The position numbers and the translations under genes were made by a program. From Mycobacterium tilburgii (GTDB lineage Bacteria > Actinomycetota > Actinomycetes > Mycobacteriales > Mycobacteriaceae), in contig NZ_LR655697.1 of the NCBI RefSeq assembly GCF_902168065.1, forward strand, positions 1 through 64,000: a stretch of 64,000 bases of DNA. The letters run 5' to 3'. Positions 51,739 to 60,699 of the stretch are shown one piece after another. Positions within the stretch are counted from its first letter, which is position 1. Every line of letters begins with the position of its first letter. The notes under the pieces were generated by a model, which ran no database searches, was not told where the DNA came from, and saw nothing but the letters and a program-made list of their open reading frames with translations.

Positions 51739-53163
51739 TCAGCGGACGAACGGGGCAGCGCGATGCCCCAGCATCACGATGGTCGCGTGCGGTCCGCGAG
51801 CGGTGACCGTAGGTAGGATCGAACCGTCGATCACCCACAGATTCTCGATGCCGCGCACCCGGCACTCCGGGTCGACGACGGCACGCGGGTCGCCGTCGAC
51901 GCCCATCGGCGCGCTGGCGCACAGGTGCTGGGAGGTGGCCCACACCGGAGCCCCGACATGCGTCGCTGTGCTCGCCAATTCGCGGGCCAACGCGCTTCCC
52001 CGGTGCAGGGCCGCGACATCCTCGGGCTCGCTGTCATAACGGTGCTCGATGCGCGGGGGCACCGCGGGATCCGCCGACACCAGCAAGACACGGCCCCGGG
52101 CCCGCGGTCGCATCAGCGCGACGCCGAGGTGCGGCCAGTCGGGATGACCGGAGGCGCCGTCACCGGTCATCCCGACGAAGCCACCGGTGTACGGCCTGAT
52201 CTCCACGTCGTCGGCGGTGGTCAGGACTACCTCTAGCACCGGCCGTCCGGAGGCGACCGTCCAGTCGGTGGGCAACACCCATTCCGGGTGGTCGCTGCAG
52301 GACATGCCCACCGGAAGCGGCACCACCACCGGCACACCGAGCGACCGCAACATCGCCTCGTCACCGATACCCGACAGCATCAGCAGATGTGCCGATTGAA
52401 TGGCGCCGGCGCACAAAACGATTCGATCGGCGCTGAATGCCATCGCCCCCTCCGGGCTCACCGCGTCGACGCCCACGGCCGCGGCCTGGTTGAATCGCAG
52501 CCGCACCGCCCGGGTTTCTGCCAGCACGGTCAGGTTCGCTCTGCCAAGGGCGGGGAGCAGATACGCTGCACCCGGACCAATCCGTACCCCGTCGACGATG
52601 TTTAGCGGCACCGCTCCGACACCCGGAACCAATTGCGGTCCAACATCATTGAGATCGGCAATCCAGGAAAAGCCGGCGCGGTCTGCCGCATCGATGAAAC
52701 GTTCAGTGGGACCGGTCATTTCTTGGGTTCGACGAACAAGTATCGGTCCCGAATCGCCGTGCGCAGGCCCGGTGAAATCCAGGTCGGTCTCGATCGCGCG
52801 GAGATGCTCGGCGACGTCGGACCACGCCCAACCGGGTATGCCGAACCGATCGAAGTCCTGTGGTAATCCGCGACAGAAATATCCGCCATTGACGGCCCCG
52901 GAGCCGCCGATCGTCGCGCCGCGCACGATCGGCGCCGCACGGACGGGCCGATCAGTGAGCGTGGTCTGATACCGCTGCACCAGCGGGCTGCGGGCCCCGA
53001 TCGGCAGCTGCAGCCCATTACTGGTCTGCGAGAGCAGAACCGGATCGGTGAGCGCGGGACCGGCCTCCAGGACCGTTACCTCGCAGCTGGAGTCGGCGGA
53101 AAGACGTTCGGCAACAACCGATCCAGCACTTCCGGCGCCGACGATAAGCACATCGCTGTGCAC
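51739..53163 (-). CDS. mftG: Mycofactocin dehydrogenase MftG (GMC oxidoreductase)
   Basis: MftG is an FAD-dependent GMC-family enzyme thought to reoxidise mycofactocinol and link it to respiration. The 474 residues open MHSDVLIVGAGSAGSVVAER with the FAD motif. RGATIGGSGAVNGGYFCRGL is the GMC signature, LCAGAIQSAHLLMLSGIG the second, and the C-terminal TSQHLCASAPMGVDGDPRAV and LWVIDGSILPTVTARGPHAT carry the catalytic histidine region. The frame is intact. It ends the mft gene order C-D-E-F-G, 13 bases after mftF. With mftC-E broken it may have no cofactor to act on. Confidence 0.9.
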   Translation of the reverse strand: MHSDVLIVGAGSAGSVVAERLSADSSCEVTVLEAGPALTDPVLLSQTSNGLQLPIGARSPLVQRYQTTLTDRPVRAAPIVRGATIGGSGAVNGGYFCRGLPQDFDRFGIPGWAWSDVAEHLRAIETDLDFTGPAHGDSGPILVRRTQEMTGPTERFIDAADRAGFSWIADLNDVGPQLVPGVGAVPLNIVDGVRIGPGAAYLLPALGRANLTVLAETRAVRLRFNQAAAVGVDAVSPEGAMAFSADRIVLCAGAIQSAHLLMLSGIGDEAMLRSLGVPVVVPLPVGMSCSDHPEWVLPTDWTVASGRPVLEVVLTTADDVEIRPYTGGFVGMTGDGASGHPDWPHLGVALMRPRARGRVLLVSADPAVPPRIEHRYDSEPEDVAALHRGSALARELASTATHVGAPVWATSQHLCASAPMGVDGDPRAVVDPECRVRGIENLWVIDGSILPTVTARGPHATIVMLGHRAAPFVR

Positions 53164-53176
53164 GATCAGGTGGCGG

Positions 53177-54589
53177 CTAGCTGAGGATCTGTGGCTTGAG
53201 TGCGCGCAGATTACGTTCGCGCAGCACGCCCCACCACAGCCCCAATCCGTAAGCCAGGTCGTCGACGCGTTTGAGCAGTAGATAGGTCAGCAACCCGATC
53301 GTTTCTGCGTCGTCACCGGTGGCGTCCCGGCGGCGCATCCAGTCCACCACGCCGTCCATCACCGCCGCGACCACCACGACGTGTCTGCAATGGCGCGACA
53401 GCATGGCCGCGACCAAGGCCACCGGCCAGTAGTGCCGGCAGATGGCCGAGGCGAGCTGCAGCGCCGCCGACCATAGGCCACGCGCCGCGATTATCAGCAC
53501 GTCGCTGAACGAGGTCTCGGTGCCGCGCATGGCCTTGGCAACGCGCCGGCCGGTCAGCAACGCGATCACGATCGACGTCAGCTGGGACAGGCTGGTGCCG
53601 AGCGCTATCAATATCCAGGACATCAGGGCCCAACCCGAGATCACCACCGGGGCCGTCTTGTCCGGGTGGCGCACCGACAGCGGCGCCGCAGAACCGCCGT
53701 AGAATGCCTTGCGCGCAAGCCAATCCCGCAATTGCGTCCGGTGATCGTGCGCGACCAGGGCAATCGGCTCATAGCGCAGACGGGCACCGGCTTCGATGAG
53801 CCGCCAGCATAGGTCGACGTCCTCACCGGACTGCATGGTCTCGTCGAACCCACCGACCTCGCACAGCGCCGCACGGCGGCAGATGATCGCCGCGCTCGGG
53901 ACATAGGAGACCGTGCTGTGCGGCAACACCGGCGCTTCCCGCTGCCCGAGGTCCAGCGAGGAGCGCACCGCCTCGTAGCGCGCCACGACGTTCTCGCTGT
54001 GCGCCAGGCCGACAATGCGCGGCGCCACCAGCGCCACGGTGGGGTCGCAGAAGTGGCCGAGGAGTGCCTCGAGCCAGCCGCGCCGCGGGGCCACATCGGA
54101 ATCCAGGAAAGCGACGAAGTCGGTGGTGCACGCCGCCAGCCCGGTGTTGCGCGCCGCGGCCGGACCCCGGCTGCGAGGGTGGTGCAACACCTCGATGTCG
54201 CAGTACGTGCCGGCGAAGTCGTCGGGCTGAATCGGCGTCAACGAACCATCGTCCACCACGATGACACGCAAGCCGCGCAGCGAACTGACCAACCTTCTTA
54301 CTCCAGAAACGTTGTCGCGCACCGGGATTACCACGGTCACGTCGCGGTGTGAAGGACCCCCCGCGGGGCGCGGATGCGCGACGGTGGCGTCGAGCAGCGT
54401 GCGGGCCAGCTGGGCGCTGACGTCGTCGCGGACTTTCAGCCGGCCATCTGAAAGCATGCCCTGGGCGGCCGGTGCGAGCTTCAGCAGCCGGGTCGGCGAT
54501 CCGCCCAATAGGGCCGACCCGTCGCCGAGCACCCGCACGCGGCGATCCACCTGGACGGCGAACCCGTCCGGTAGTCGAGGTGAGCTCAT
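53177..54589 (-). CDS. mftF: Mycofactocin glycosyltransferase MftF
   Basis: MftF is a membrane GT2-type transferase that adds glucose units to the mycofactocin precursor. ATG 54589 ([20 protein letters not shown]) overlaps the mftE stop as ATGA and gives 470 residues. [52 protein letters not shown] (DxD) and [20 protein letters not shown] are the GT2 motifs. Membrane segments such as [20 protein letters not shown] follow. The frame is intact, in contrast to mftE and mftD upstream. Confidence 0.9.
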   Translation of the reverse strand: MSSPRLPDGFAVQVDRRVRVLGDGSALLGGSPTRLLKLAPAAQGMLSDGRLKVRDDVSAQLARTLLDATVAHPRPAGGPSHRDVTVVIPVRDNVSGVRRLVSSLRGLRVIVVDDGSLTPIQPDDFAGTYCDIEVLHHPRSRGPAAARNTGLAACTTDFVAFLDSDVAPRRGWLEALLGHFCDPTVALVAPRIVGLAHSENVVARYEAVRSSLDLGQREAPVLPHSTVSYVPSAAIICRRAALCEVGGFDETMQSGEDVDLCWRLIEAGARLRYEPIALVAHDHRTQLRDWLARKAFYGGSAAPLSVRHPDKTAPVVISGWALMSWILIALGTSLSQLTSIVIALLTGRRVAKAMRGTETSFSDVLIIAARGLWSAALQLASAICRHYWPVALVAAMLSRHCRHVVVVAAVMDGVVDWMRRRDATGDDAETIGLLTYLLLKRVDDLAYGLGLWWGVLRERNLRALKPQILS

Positions 54590-55014
54590 GTCAGCATTCC
54601 GTCGGGGCCGGGCGACCAGCGCCCGATTCTGCGCACACAGCCGTCCACCATCTCTGTGAAGATCCCCCGGCCCTCGGCCGCGGTCGCGGTGGTGGGGTCG
54701 CCCAGCAGCAGTGCCAGCGCGTCGTTCCCGATCGAAATGGTGCCGCGAAAACTCTGATGTTCGCCGCTGGCGCCGTAGGCAATGGCGGGCGCCACCGACC
54801 ACGCCCCGTGCAGCTGGGCTTCGCACGCCGTTTCGACCGCACGGCAGACCGCGGTGGCGATCCGGGTGTCGGTGTCCAACGGCAGGTGTGGACCATGTTG
54901 CTCGGTCGAGCCCAGCGGGATCAAAATCGACAGCGAGATGCCCAATAGGTCGCTCGACGTCGCAGCTCCTAGTTCGCCGAGTACGGGCAGTCGGTGATGG
55001 TAGGACGAATTCAC
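54586..55014 (-). pseudogene. mftE: Mycofactocin peptidase MftE (creatininase family), large in-frame deletion
   Basis: MftE hydrolyses the modified MftA peptide. GTG 55014 opens [20 protein letters not shown] and [20 protein letters not shown], the first metal-binding region. [20 protein letters not shown] then jumps from ALALLL to [20 protein letters not shown]. The encoded 142 residues compare with about 251 in the family. The missing 100 or so include the HGGN metal ligands and catalytic residues, so activity is not expected although the frame is open. The stop overlaps the mftF start. Confidence 0.85.
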
Positions 55015-55229
55015 CTGGTGTGCACCAATTGTTCTGCGTTCAAAATTATTTTTTCCTGGCCGGTTCATCAAGGCGCCGAAACTCTCCTCGTCCGTCACGG
55101 TTGTCACGCGCGTATCAAAATTTTCGCACACGTCGATTTTCGCTGGCAATCGCCAATTGGAGCCGAATCGCGCGATATCTTGGGCGAGCCGGCCGACGTG
55201 CCCGCATTTTGCCCGGGCGGCACCCGCGG

Positions 55230-56418
55230 CTAGGCCTGCCCGGCCGCCGGCACACCGAGCGCCCGGGCGAAACCGTCCGGCACCAGAACGTCGGCCGGGC
55301 TCAGGTCGTGAACCGAAGCGTGTCCCAGCCCCATGAGTGCCGAGTCGATACCACCGCGCATCACATCGAGGACATTCTCGACCCCGGCTTGACCGTTGGC
55401 GGCCAGCCCCCACAAGTAGGGCCGACCGATCATCACCGCCCGCGCCCCCAGCGCCACCGCTTTCACGACATCGCTGCCGCGCCGGATGTCGCCGTCCAGC
55501 AACACCTCGACCTGGTCGCCGACGGCCGCCGCCACCGCGGGCAGCGCGGATGGTCGCCGGCGTCCCGTCCAGATTGTTGCCGCCATGGTTCGACACCGAG
55601 ACCGCCGAAACACCGGCATCCACAGCGCGTTTCGCATCATCGACCCGCATGACTCCCTTGAGCATGAACGGACAGCCCCACAGCTCGCGCAGCCACGCGA
55701 TGTCGTCCCAGGTAGGCGGGGGCGTGCCCATCCACTCTCCGTAGGCAGCAAAGAAGGGCGGGCCCGGCTCGCCCCGGCGGGCCTGGTTGGGCACCGACAA
55801 CGTCGGCGGACGCATGGTCTTCGCCCACGTCAGGAACCACCGGGTCCTGACGGCCGCCTCCGGGGACAGCCGCAAGACGGTCCGCAGGTTCATCTTTTCG
55901 GGGATCTTCGGACTGCCCCAGTCGCGCCCGTGCGAGAAAGACCAGTCGGTGGTGACGATCATGCCGACCGCACCGGCCGCACGGGCGCGATCCACCCGTT
56001 CCGCGAACGCGTTTCGGCCGCCCAGCCAGTACACCTGGAAGAACAATTTGGAATTTGCGGCTATGATTTTTTCGATCGGCTTGCTGGCAAACGAGGACAA
56101 CCCCATCGCCGTTCCCCACGTCGCGGCGGCGCGCGCCACGGCGACCTCGCCGTCCGGGTGCACCGCCTGGATACCGGTCGGTGAAATCAACACCGGCATG
56201 GAAATGTCTTGTCCCATAACCGTGGTCGACAATTCACGCTTTTCTTCCGCACCCACGACATGTGGCGCGAAACCGAGCTCAGCGAAAGCCTCGACGTTGT
56301 CAGAAACCGTAATTCCCTTTTCGCTGGCCGCGATCAGGGCCGAATAAACCGACTTCGGCAGGCGGCGCTTGGCGCGTTGCTGCGCAATGGCAACGGTCTC
56401 GAACCATTCGTCGGCCAT
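55230..56418 (-). pseudogene. mftD: Mycofactocin FMN dehydrogenase MftD, single frameshift
   Basis: MftD oxidises the MftE product to give the redox-active pyrrolidinedione cofactor core. From ATG 56418 (MADEWFETVAIAQQRAKRRL) the FMN alpha-hydroxyacid dehydrogenase fold is complete through VSVSNHGGNNLDGTPATIRA. At about 55550 one base is missing and the rest (VEVLLDGDIRRGSDVVKAVA, GARAVMIGRPYLWGLAANGQ) continues in another frame to a stop at 55230. All catalytic segments are preserved on either side, so the lesion looks recent. Confidence 0.88.
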
Positions 56419-56420
56419 GG

Positions 56421-56622
56421 TCACACCGGGCTTTCAGTACACAGCCGTGCCGGCGGGTGCTGCGGCGGCCGCACCGACAGAGTCAGCGGCACCGGGTGGC
56501 GGACACGCTGCCCGCGCGAATGGTCGGCACGCGGGCGCGGCGTCTCCCGATCGCGGGCCAGCGCCGAAACGCTATGTACCTGAACGCATTCGGGGTCCGG
56601 ACCGTCCATCGGCAGGCCGGTG
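56421..56622 (-). pseudogene. mftC: Mycofactocin radical SAM maturase MftC, C-terminal stub
   Basis: FTGLPMDGPDPECVQVHS, ALARDRETPRPRADHSRGQR and VPLTLSVRPP, ending TESPV, closely match the C-terminus of MftC as I recall it from M. tuberculosis. The last auxiliary-cluster Cys (in DPEC) is included. The stop is two bases before the mftD ATG, the normal spacing. Everything upstream (the CxxxCxxC radical SAM core, mftB, mftA and the regulator mftR) is absent; near 56623 the sequence becomes a DUF2332 gene on the other strand. Confidence 0.82.
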
Positions 56623-56639
56623 AAGCCGCAGAACCATCC

Positions 56640-57158
56640 CTGCGAGCGCAGTGTGTGCAAAAGGTGCTCGTTGGTGTGTGTCCGGCCAAGAAGACGACTC
56701 GTCGGGCGCGGCGGTGCCGTTGCGGCTGCTGGGTGGTCTGCACCGGCTGGTGCTCGACGGCCGGGCATCGGCGTTGCGCCGTTGGTATCCTCGTACCGGC
56801 GGCAGCTGGGACGCCGACCGCGCCTGGCCCGAGATCACGGTCGTCGCCGATGAACATGCCGACGCGCTGCGTGCCGCCCTGGGCCACCCACCGCAGATCA
56901 ACGAGGTCGGGCGCTCGGCGGCATTGATCGGTGCGCTGCTGCGGCTGAATCACGAAACACGGCTACCCATCCGGCTTGTCGAGATCGGCTGCAGCGCCGG
57001 ACTCAATTTGCGGGCCTACCAGTACCACTACCGCTTCGACGGCGGGCAGTGGGGACCGACCGCGTCACCGGTCACCATCGACGACGCCTGGCACGATCAG
57101 TTGTCCCCGCCCGGCGACGTGCGGATCGTGGCGCGACACGGATACGACATCGCACCCA
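56640..57158 (+). pseudogene. DUF2332 family protein, both ends lost
   Basis: The readable part runs DDSSGAAVPLRLLGGLHRLV, ALRRWYPRTGGSWDADRAWP, NEVGRSAALIGALLRLNHET and RLVEIGCSAGLNLRAYQYHY, then VRIVARHGYDIAPT. DUF2332 proteins are methyltransferase-like actinobacterial proteins of unknown role, normally about 330 residues. Here the N-terminus is cut at the mftC junction, and the C-terminal half is cut near 57158 where a VOC gene begins. Confidence 0.72.
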
Positions 57159-57167
57159 CCGGTCGAC

Positions 57168-58122
57168 GTGACCAACGACGACACCGAATCCGACCCGGCG
57201 CCGCGGCCGGCGGCACTGCCCTACCTGGCCGTGGCGGATGCGCGCGCGGCCATCGGCTGGTACGCCGACGCGTTCGGGCGCCGCCGTCGTCGGTGACTCG
57301 ATCGTCATAGACGACGGGCGGATCGGGCACGCCGAGCTCAGGATCGGTGCCGGTGTGCTGTACCTGGCCGACGAATACCCGGAGCTCGGGCTGAAAGCGC
57401 CTGCACCGGACGCCGTTTCAGTCAGCCTGATATTGCCGGTCGCCGACACCGACGAGACATTACGTCGAGCACGCGAACACGGGGCCACCGTCGAGCGCGA
57501 GGCCTACGAGAATTACGGAAGCCGCAACGCAACCCTCATCGACCCGTTCGGTCACCGCTGGATGCTGTCCGGGCCGACGGTCGCGACCGTGCCCGGCATC
57601 CGGCACGGCGACATCGCCTTCGTCTCGCTGTGGACGCCCGATGCCGAACGAGCAGCCGCGTTCTACGGCCACGTGCTGGGCTGGACCTACGATCCCGCGT
57701 CGCATCAGGTGACCAACACCGACCTGCCGACGGGCATCTTCGCCACCGAACGACCCGCCACCCTGTTCTGCTGCTACGCCGTCGAGGACTTGCCCGCGGC
57801 GCGCACCGCGATCGCCGAGCACGGCCTCGTGCTCGGCGCCACCGATCCGCAGGGCATCCCGTTCGCGGTTCACCAGCCCACCACAGTCCGAAAACGACTG
57901 TAAATCGACGGATCTGGTCCTGGTGAGCTGTCCTACGTCACCTACCAAGTCCCCGATGCGGCCAGATTCCGCGACTTCTACGGCCGGTTGCTGGAGTGGA
58001 CGTTCGAACCCGGCAGGGTGGCCGACAGCTGGCAGGTGTTGAGCACACATCCGATGGCCGGTGCCGCCGGAGGGAGCCCGGATCCGATCACCGTCCCGAT
58101 GTGGACGGTGGCCGACATCGAC
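57168..58122 (+). pseudogene. Multi-domain VOC/glyoxalase protein, frameshifted and truncated
   Basis: GTG 57168 starts VTNDDTESDPAPRP and LPYLAVADARAAIGWYADAF. A frameshift near 57279 is followed by VVGDSIVIDDGRIGHAELRI, the repeated VOC unit FVSLWTPDAERAAAFYGHVL and a frame change near 57890. The last unit is LSYVTYQVPDAARFRDFYGR. Three glyoxalase-type modules can be seen. The end is lost near 58122, where the sequence joins a carotenoid oxygenase remnant in the same direction. Confidence 0.75.
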
Positions 58123-58930
58123 GTTTACCAAAAACTACGCGATACTCAACGATTTCCCGCTGTTCTAGAATCCTCGTCTGCTCGAGCACGACGTGCACCT
58201 GCCCTGGTTCGATCCCGACCTGCCGTCGCGCTTCGCGGTGATACCGCGACGCGGCTCGCCCGAGGACATTCGCTGGTTCGAGGCGGACCCCAACCTTCGT
58301 GCTGCACTTCACCAACGCCCACGATGACGGCGACGAGATCGTGTTGAACGGTTTCTTCGATGGCGACCCACAGCCCCTCGATATCGGAGGTAGGAAGTGG
58401 GAGAAGCTGTTTCGGTTCCTCGCGCTGGACCGGCTGCAGGACCGCGTGCACCGGTGGCGGTTCAACCTGGTCACCGGCGTGGTCAAGGAGGAACAGTTGT
58501 CGGACTCGATCACCGAGTTCGGCACCATCAACCCCGGATACGCCGGCGGCAGCTATCGCTATACCTACGCGGCAACGGGCAAGCCGGGCTGGTTTTTGTT
58601 AGACGGGCTGGTCAAACACGATGTGGTCACTGGGGGACCAGGAGGCGTTCTCGTTCGGCAAGGGGTGTGTACGGCAGCGAGACCGCGATGGCGCCGCGGG
58701 TGGGCGTGGCCGCCGAGGACGACGGCTACTTAGTCACCCTGACCACGGACATGAACACCGATGCCTCCTATTGCGTGGTGTTCGACGCCGCCCAGGTAGC
58801 CGACGGTCCGGTGTGCAAACTGCAACCGCCGGAACGTATTTCCAGCGGTACCCACTCGACGTGGGCGCCGGGCGACCAGTTGCGGCGCTGGCGCACCAGC
58901 GATTCGGCGGTCGCCGCCGTCGGGCTGTGA
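58123..58930 (+). pseudogene. Carotenoid cleavage oxygenase (Rv0654-like), C-terminal half
   Basis: NYAILNDFPLF, a TAG where Trp is usual (58173-58175), then LLEHDVHLPWFDPDLPSRFA, VLHFTNAHDDGDEIVLNGFF, RWRFNLVTGVVKEEQLSDSI, YRYTYAATGKPGWFLLDGLV and GVYGSETAMAPRVGVAAEDD. SSGTHSTWAP contains one of the iron-binding histidines. The N-terminal half is missing and at least three frameshifts occur. The family cleaves carotenoid or stilbene double bonds with non-haem iron. Confidence 0.82.
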
Positions 58931-59005
58931 ACTCAGTGTTGCTGCGACCCGTCCACCATTACATGGCGATGACCCCCTACGTCCCGACGTAGTATCCATT
59001 GGCCC

Positions 59006-59437
59006 ATGCACTTGGAGCCGATCGGCGAGATTCGCTTTGCCCGCAGATCTGCGAATTTCGAAGAGACAGTGCGGTTTTACCGCGAGCTGGTCGGTCTGCC
59101 GCTGTTCGAGACGTTCGAGGCCAGCTACGGCAGCAACGGCGCGATCTTCGGTTTGCCCAGATGGAACCTTACGATGGAGATCGTCGAGGCGACCGATGGC
59201 GAGGTCGCGTTCGACAACCACGAACAGTTGTGCCTGTACTTCCCCGAATCGGCAAGCCCAGCAGGCCGCGATCGCGCGTCCTGCAGCCGCCGGGGCACCG
59301 GAAGTGCAGCAGCACCCTACTGGGTGGCGACGGGTGCCGTCACGTTTCGCGACCCGGACGGCCGGGAGGTGGTGTTCGCTCCGTTCGTGTTCGGAGTCAA
59401 CCAGCCCAGCGACAGCGTGGTGTCGGGCAAACACTAA
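59006..59437 (+). CDS. VOC family protein with a compensated double frameshift
   Basis: ATG 59006 opens MHLEPIGEIRFARRSANFEE and TVRFYRELVGLPLFETFEAS, a vicinal-oxygen-chelate fold; the end is WVATGAVTFRDPDGREVVFA. The segment between about 59255 and 59320 reads SASPAGRDRASCSRRGTGSA in the open frame. The neighbouring frame there gives AQQAAIARPAAAGAPEVQQH, the sequence expected for this family. An inserted base followed by a deleted base restores the frame, leaving a 143-residue protein with about 20 scrambled residues. It may or may not still fold. Confidence 0.75.
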   Translation: MHLEPIGEIRFARRSANFEETVRFYRELVGLPLFETFEASYGSNGAIFGLPRWNLTMEIVEATDGEVAFDNHEQLCLYFPESASPAGRDRASCSRRGTGSAAAPYWVATGAVTFRDPDGREVVFAPFVFGVNQPSDSVVSGKH

Positions 59438-59455
59438 TTCCCGACGCGCTGAGTT

Positions 59456-59890
59456 TCACCGACCGGAGCCACGCGAGACAACGGCCACGATCAGCGACGC
59501 CACCGAAGACACAACCGCCCCCCCCGCGGCACCCCCGCCGATATAGAAACCGTATTCCGCGGACACCGGCGGGTGAACATTGATCTTATAGTACCACGCC
59601 ACCAGCACCCCGATCAGCAGCGAAATGAGCAGGGCGGCAACCGAAGCAAGCCGGACCAAAAGGCCACGGCCCAGCATTGCCCCGGACACCAGCAACACCG
59701 AGGACAACAAGGTGATGAGCTGACCCGGGCCGAAGCCATGCGGCAACTGCAGGCTGCCGTGTTTACCGCCGATAGCGCTGGCCCAGCCGCCGCCACCGTC
59801 GGAGGTCGTCAGCCACGGCAGCCACCCGCTGACCGCGATCAGCAAGGCATACAACGCAACCAACCATCCGAGGCGTAGGCGGCTTGTCAT
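59456..59890 (-). CDS. Small integral membrane protein, four helices
   Basis: MTSRLRLGWLVALYALLIAV begins a 144-residue protein with helices at about residues 8-26, 58-76 (LITLLSSVLLVSGAMLG), 80-100 (LASVAALLISLLIGVLVAWY) and 115-138. A glycine/histidine loop (LTTSDGGGGWASAIGGKHGS) lies outside or inside the membrane between helices 1 and 2. No family role is recognised beyond a conserved mycobacterial membrane protein. The frame is open and has good codon usage. Confidence 0.65.
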   Translation of the reverse strand: MTSRLRLGWLVALYALLIAVSGWLPWLTTSDGGGGWASAIGGKHGSLQLPHGFGPGQLITLLSSVLLVSGAMLGRGLLVRLASVAALLISLLIGVLVAWYYKINVHPPVSAEYGFYIGGGAAGGAVVSSVASLIVAVVSRGSGR

Positions 59891-59967
59891 GCTGCGACCT
59901 TAATCGGCCGTCAGACCCGCCGTCGTGCGCCACGCAGAACCCGGGCACCCGGGAACGTGGCAACAAA

Positions 59968-60441
59968 TCAGTGGCCGAGGCCGTGAGCTCCGTTCCTGCC
60001 GGGATCGGCGGCGGTGAACACGGTGACGAACCGTTCCAGAGACTGGTCGATGTCGCTGCGCAGCGCGGCGGCGACGATCATGCCGATCGGCCCGAACAAC
60101 GCCGGTCCCCCGAGGTGCACATCGAAACTTACGACCGAGCCGTTGTCTTTCGGTTTGACCTTGGCCAGCAGCTTGACCCGGACACCGCCGACGCCGTCGC
60201 CGTTGAGGGTCATCGCCTCCGGCGGCTTGTAGTGCACGATCGTCCATTTGATCCGGTTGAGCATGCCCTTGACCTCGACGATCGATTCGATCACCGTGCC
60301 CTTTTGCAGGTCGTCGGGCAGCGCGCTACGCCAGACGCGGTGGATGCTCAGCCAGTCCTTGTAGCGGGACAGGTCGGAGGCGTGCTTCCAGGCCTCCGCA
60401 GGGGACAGCGGGACGTCGATGGATCCGGAAAGTTTCGCCAT
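59968..60441 (-). CDS. SRPBCC-fold toxin (Rv0910-like)
   Basis: MAKLSGSIDVPLSPAEAWKH, DWLSIHRVWRSALPDDLQKG and VSFDVHLGGPALFGPIGMIV match Rv0910, the polyketide-cyclase-fold toxin of the Rv0909-Rv0910 pair. The 157 residues include a slightly longer tail (DPGRNGAHGLGH) than the 144-residue M. tuberculosis protein. ATG 60441 lies five bases after the antitoxin stop. The toxin inhibits growth by an unclear mechanism in published tests. Both genes are intact here. Confidence 0.9.
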   Translation of the reverse strand: MAKLSGSIDVPLSPAEAWKHASDLSRYKDWLSIHRVWRSALPDDLQKGTVIESIVEVKGMLNRIKWTIVHYKPPEAMTLNGDGVGGVRVKLLAKVKPKDNGSVVSFDVHLGGPALFGPIGMIVAAALRSDIDQSLERFVTVFTAADPGRNGAHGLGH

Positions 60442-60445
60442 GTGC

Positions 60446-60640
60446 TCAGTTGTGCTGGTCATCGTCATCGGCGGCGGCTGAAGCCGCGGCCTTCTTGGCC
60501 TCCTCCTGCACCTTGTGAATGGTGTCGGAGTACTTACCTTGCGTCTTGTCGTCGACGAACTCGCCGGCCTTGTCGATCGCCGTCTCGACCGTGTCGGCAT
60601 GCTGCGTCAACAGATCCTTGGCCTTGTCCAGGAATCCCAT
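60446..60640 (-). CDS. Antitoxin (Rv0909-like)
   Basis: The 64-residue protein [20 protein letters not shown], then [20 protein letters not shown] and a Lys/Ala/Asp-rich tail, is an Rv0909-type antitoxin. It is charged, helical and probably partly disordered. The ATG at 60640 is clear. It lies directly upstream of the toxin gene and downstream of the ctpE remnant, the same order as Rv0908-Rv0909-Rv0910. Confidence 0.9.
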   Translation of the reverse strand: MGFLDKAKDLLTQHADTVETAIDKAGEFVDDKTQGKYSDTIHKVQEEAKKAAASAAADDDDQHN

Positions 60641-60699
60641 CTGTTGTCCCTTCGCCGCGGATCCCCGGGGCCGCCGGGGACCCTCTTGCTGGCAGCACC

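Noticed and set aside
54586-56424. A 612-codon MftD-MftE fusion protein
   Set aside because: MftD's C-terminal half is clearly present in another frame, so the long frame is a product of a single-base loss, not a designed fusion.
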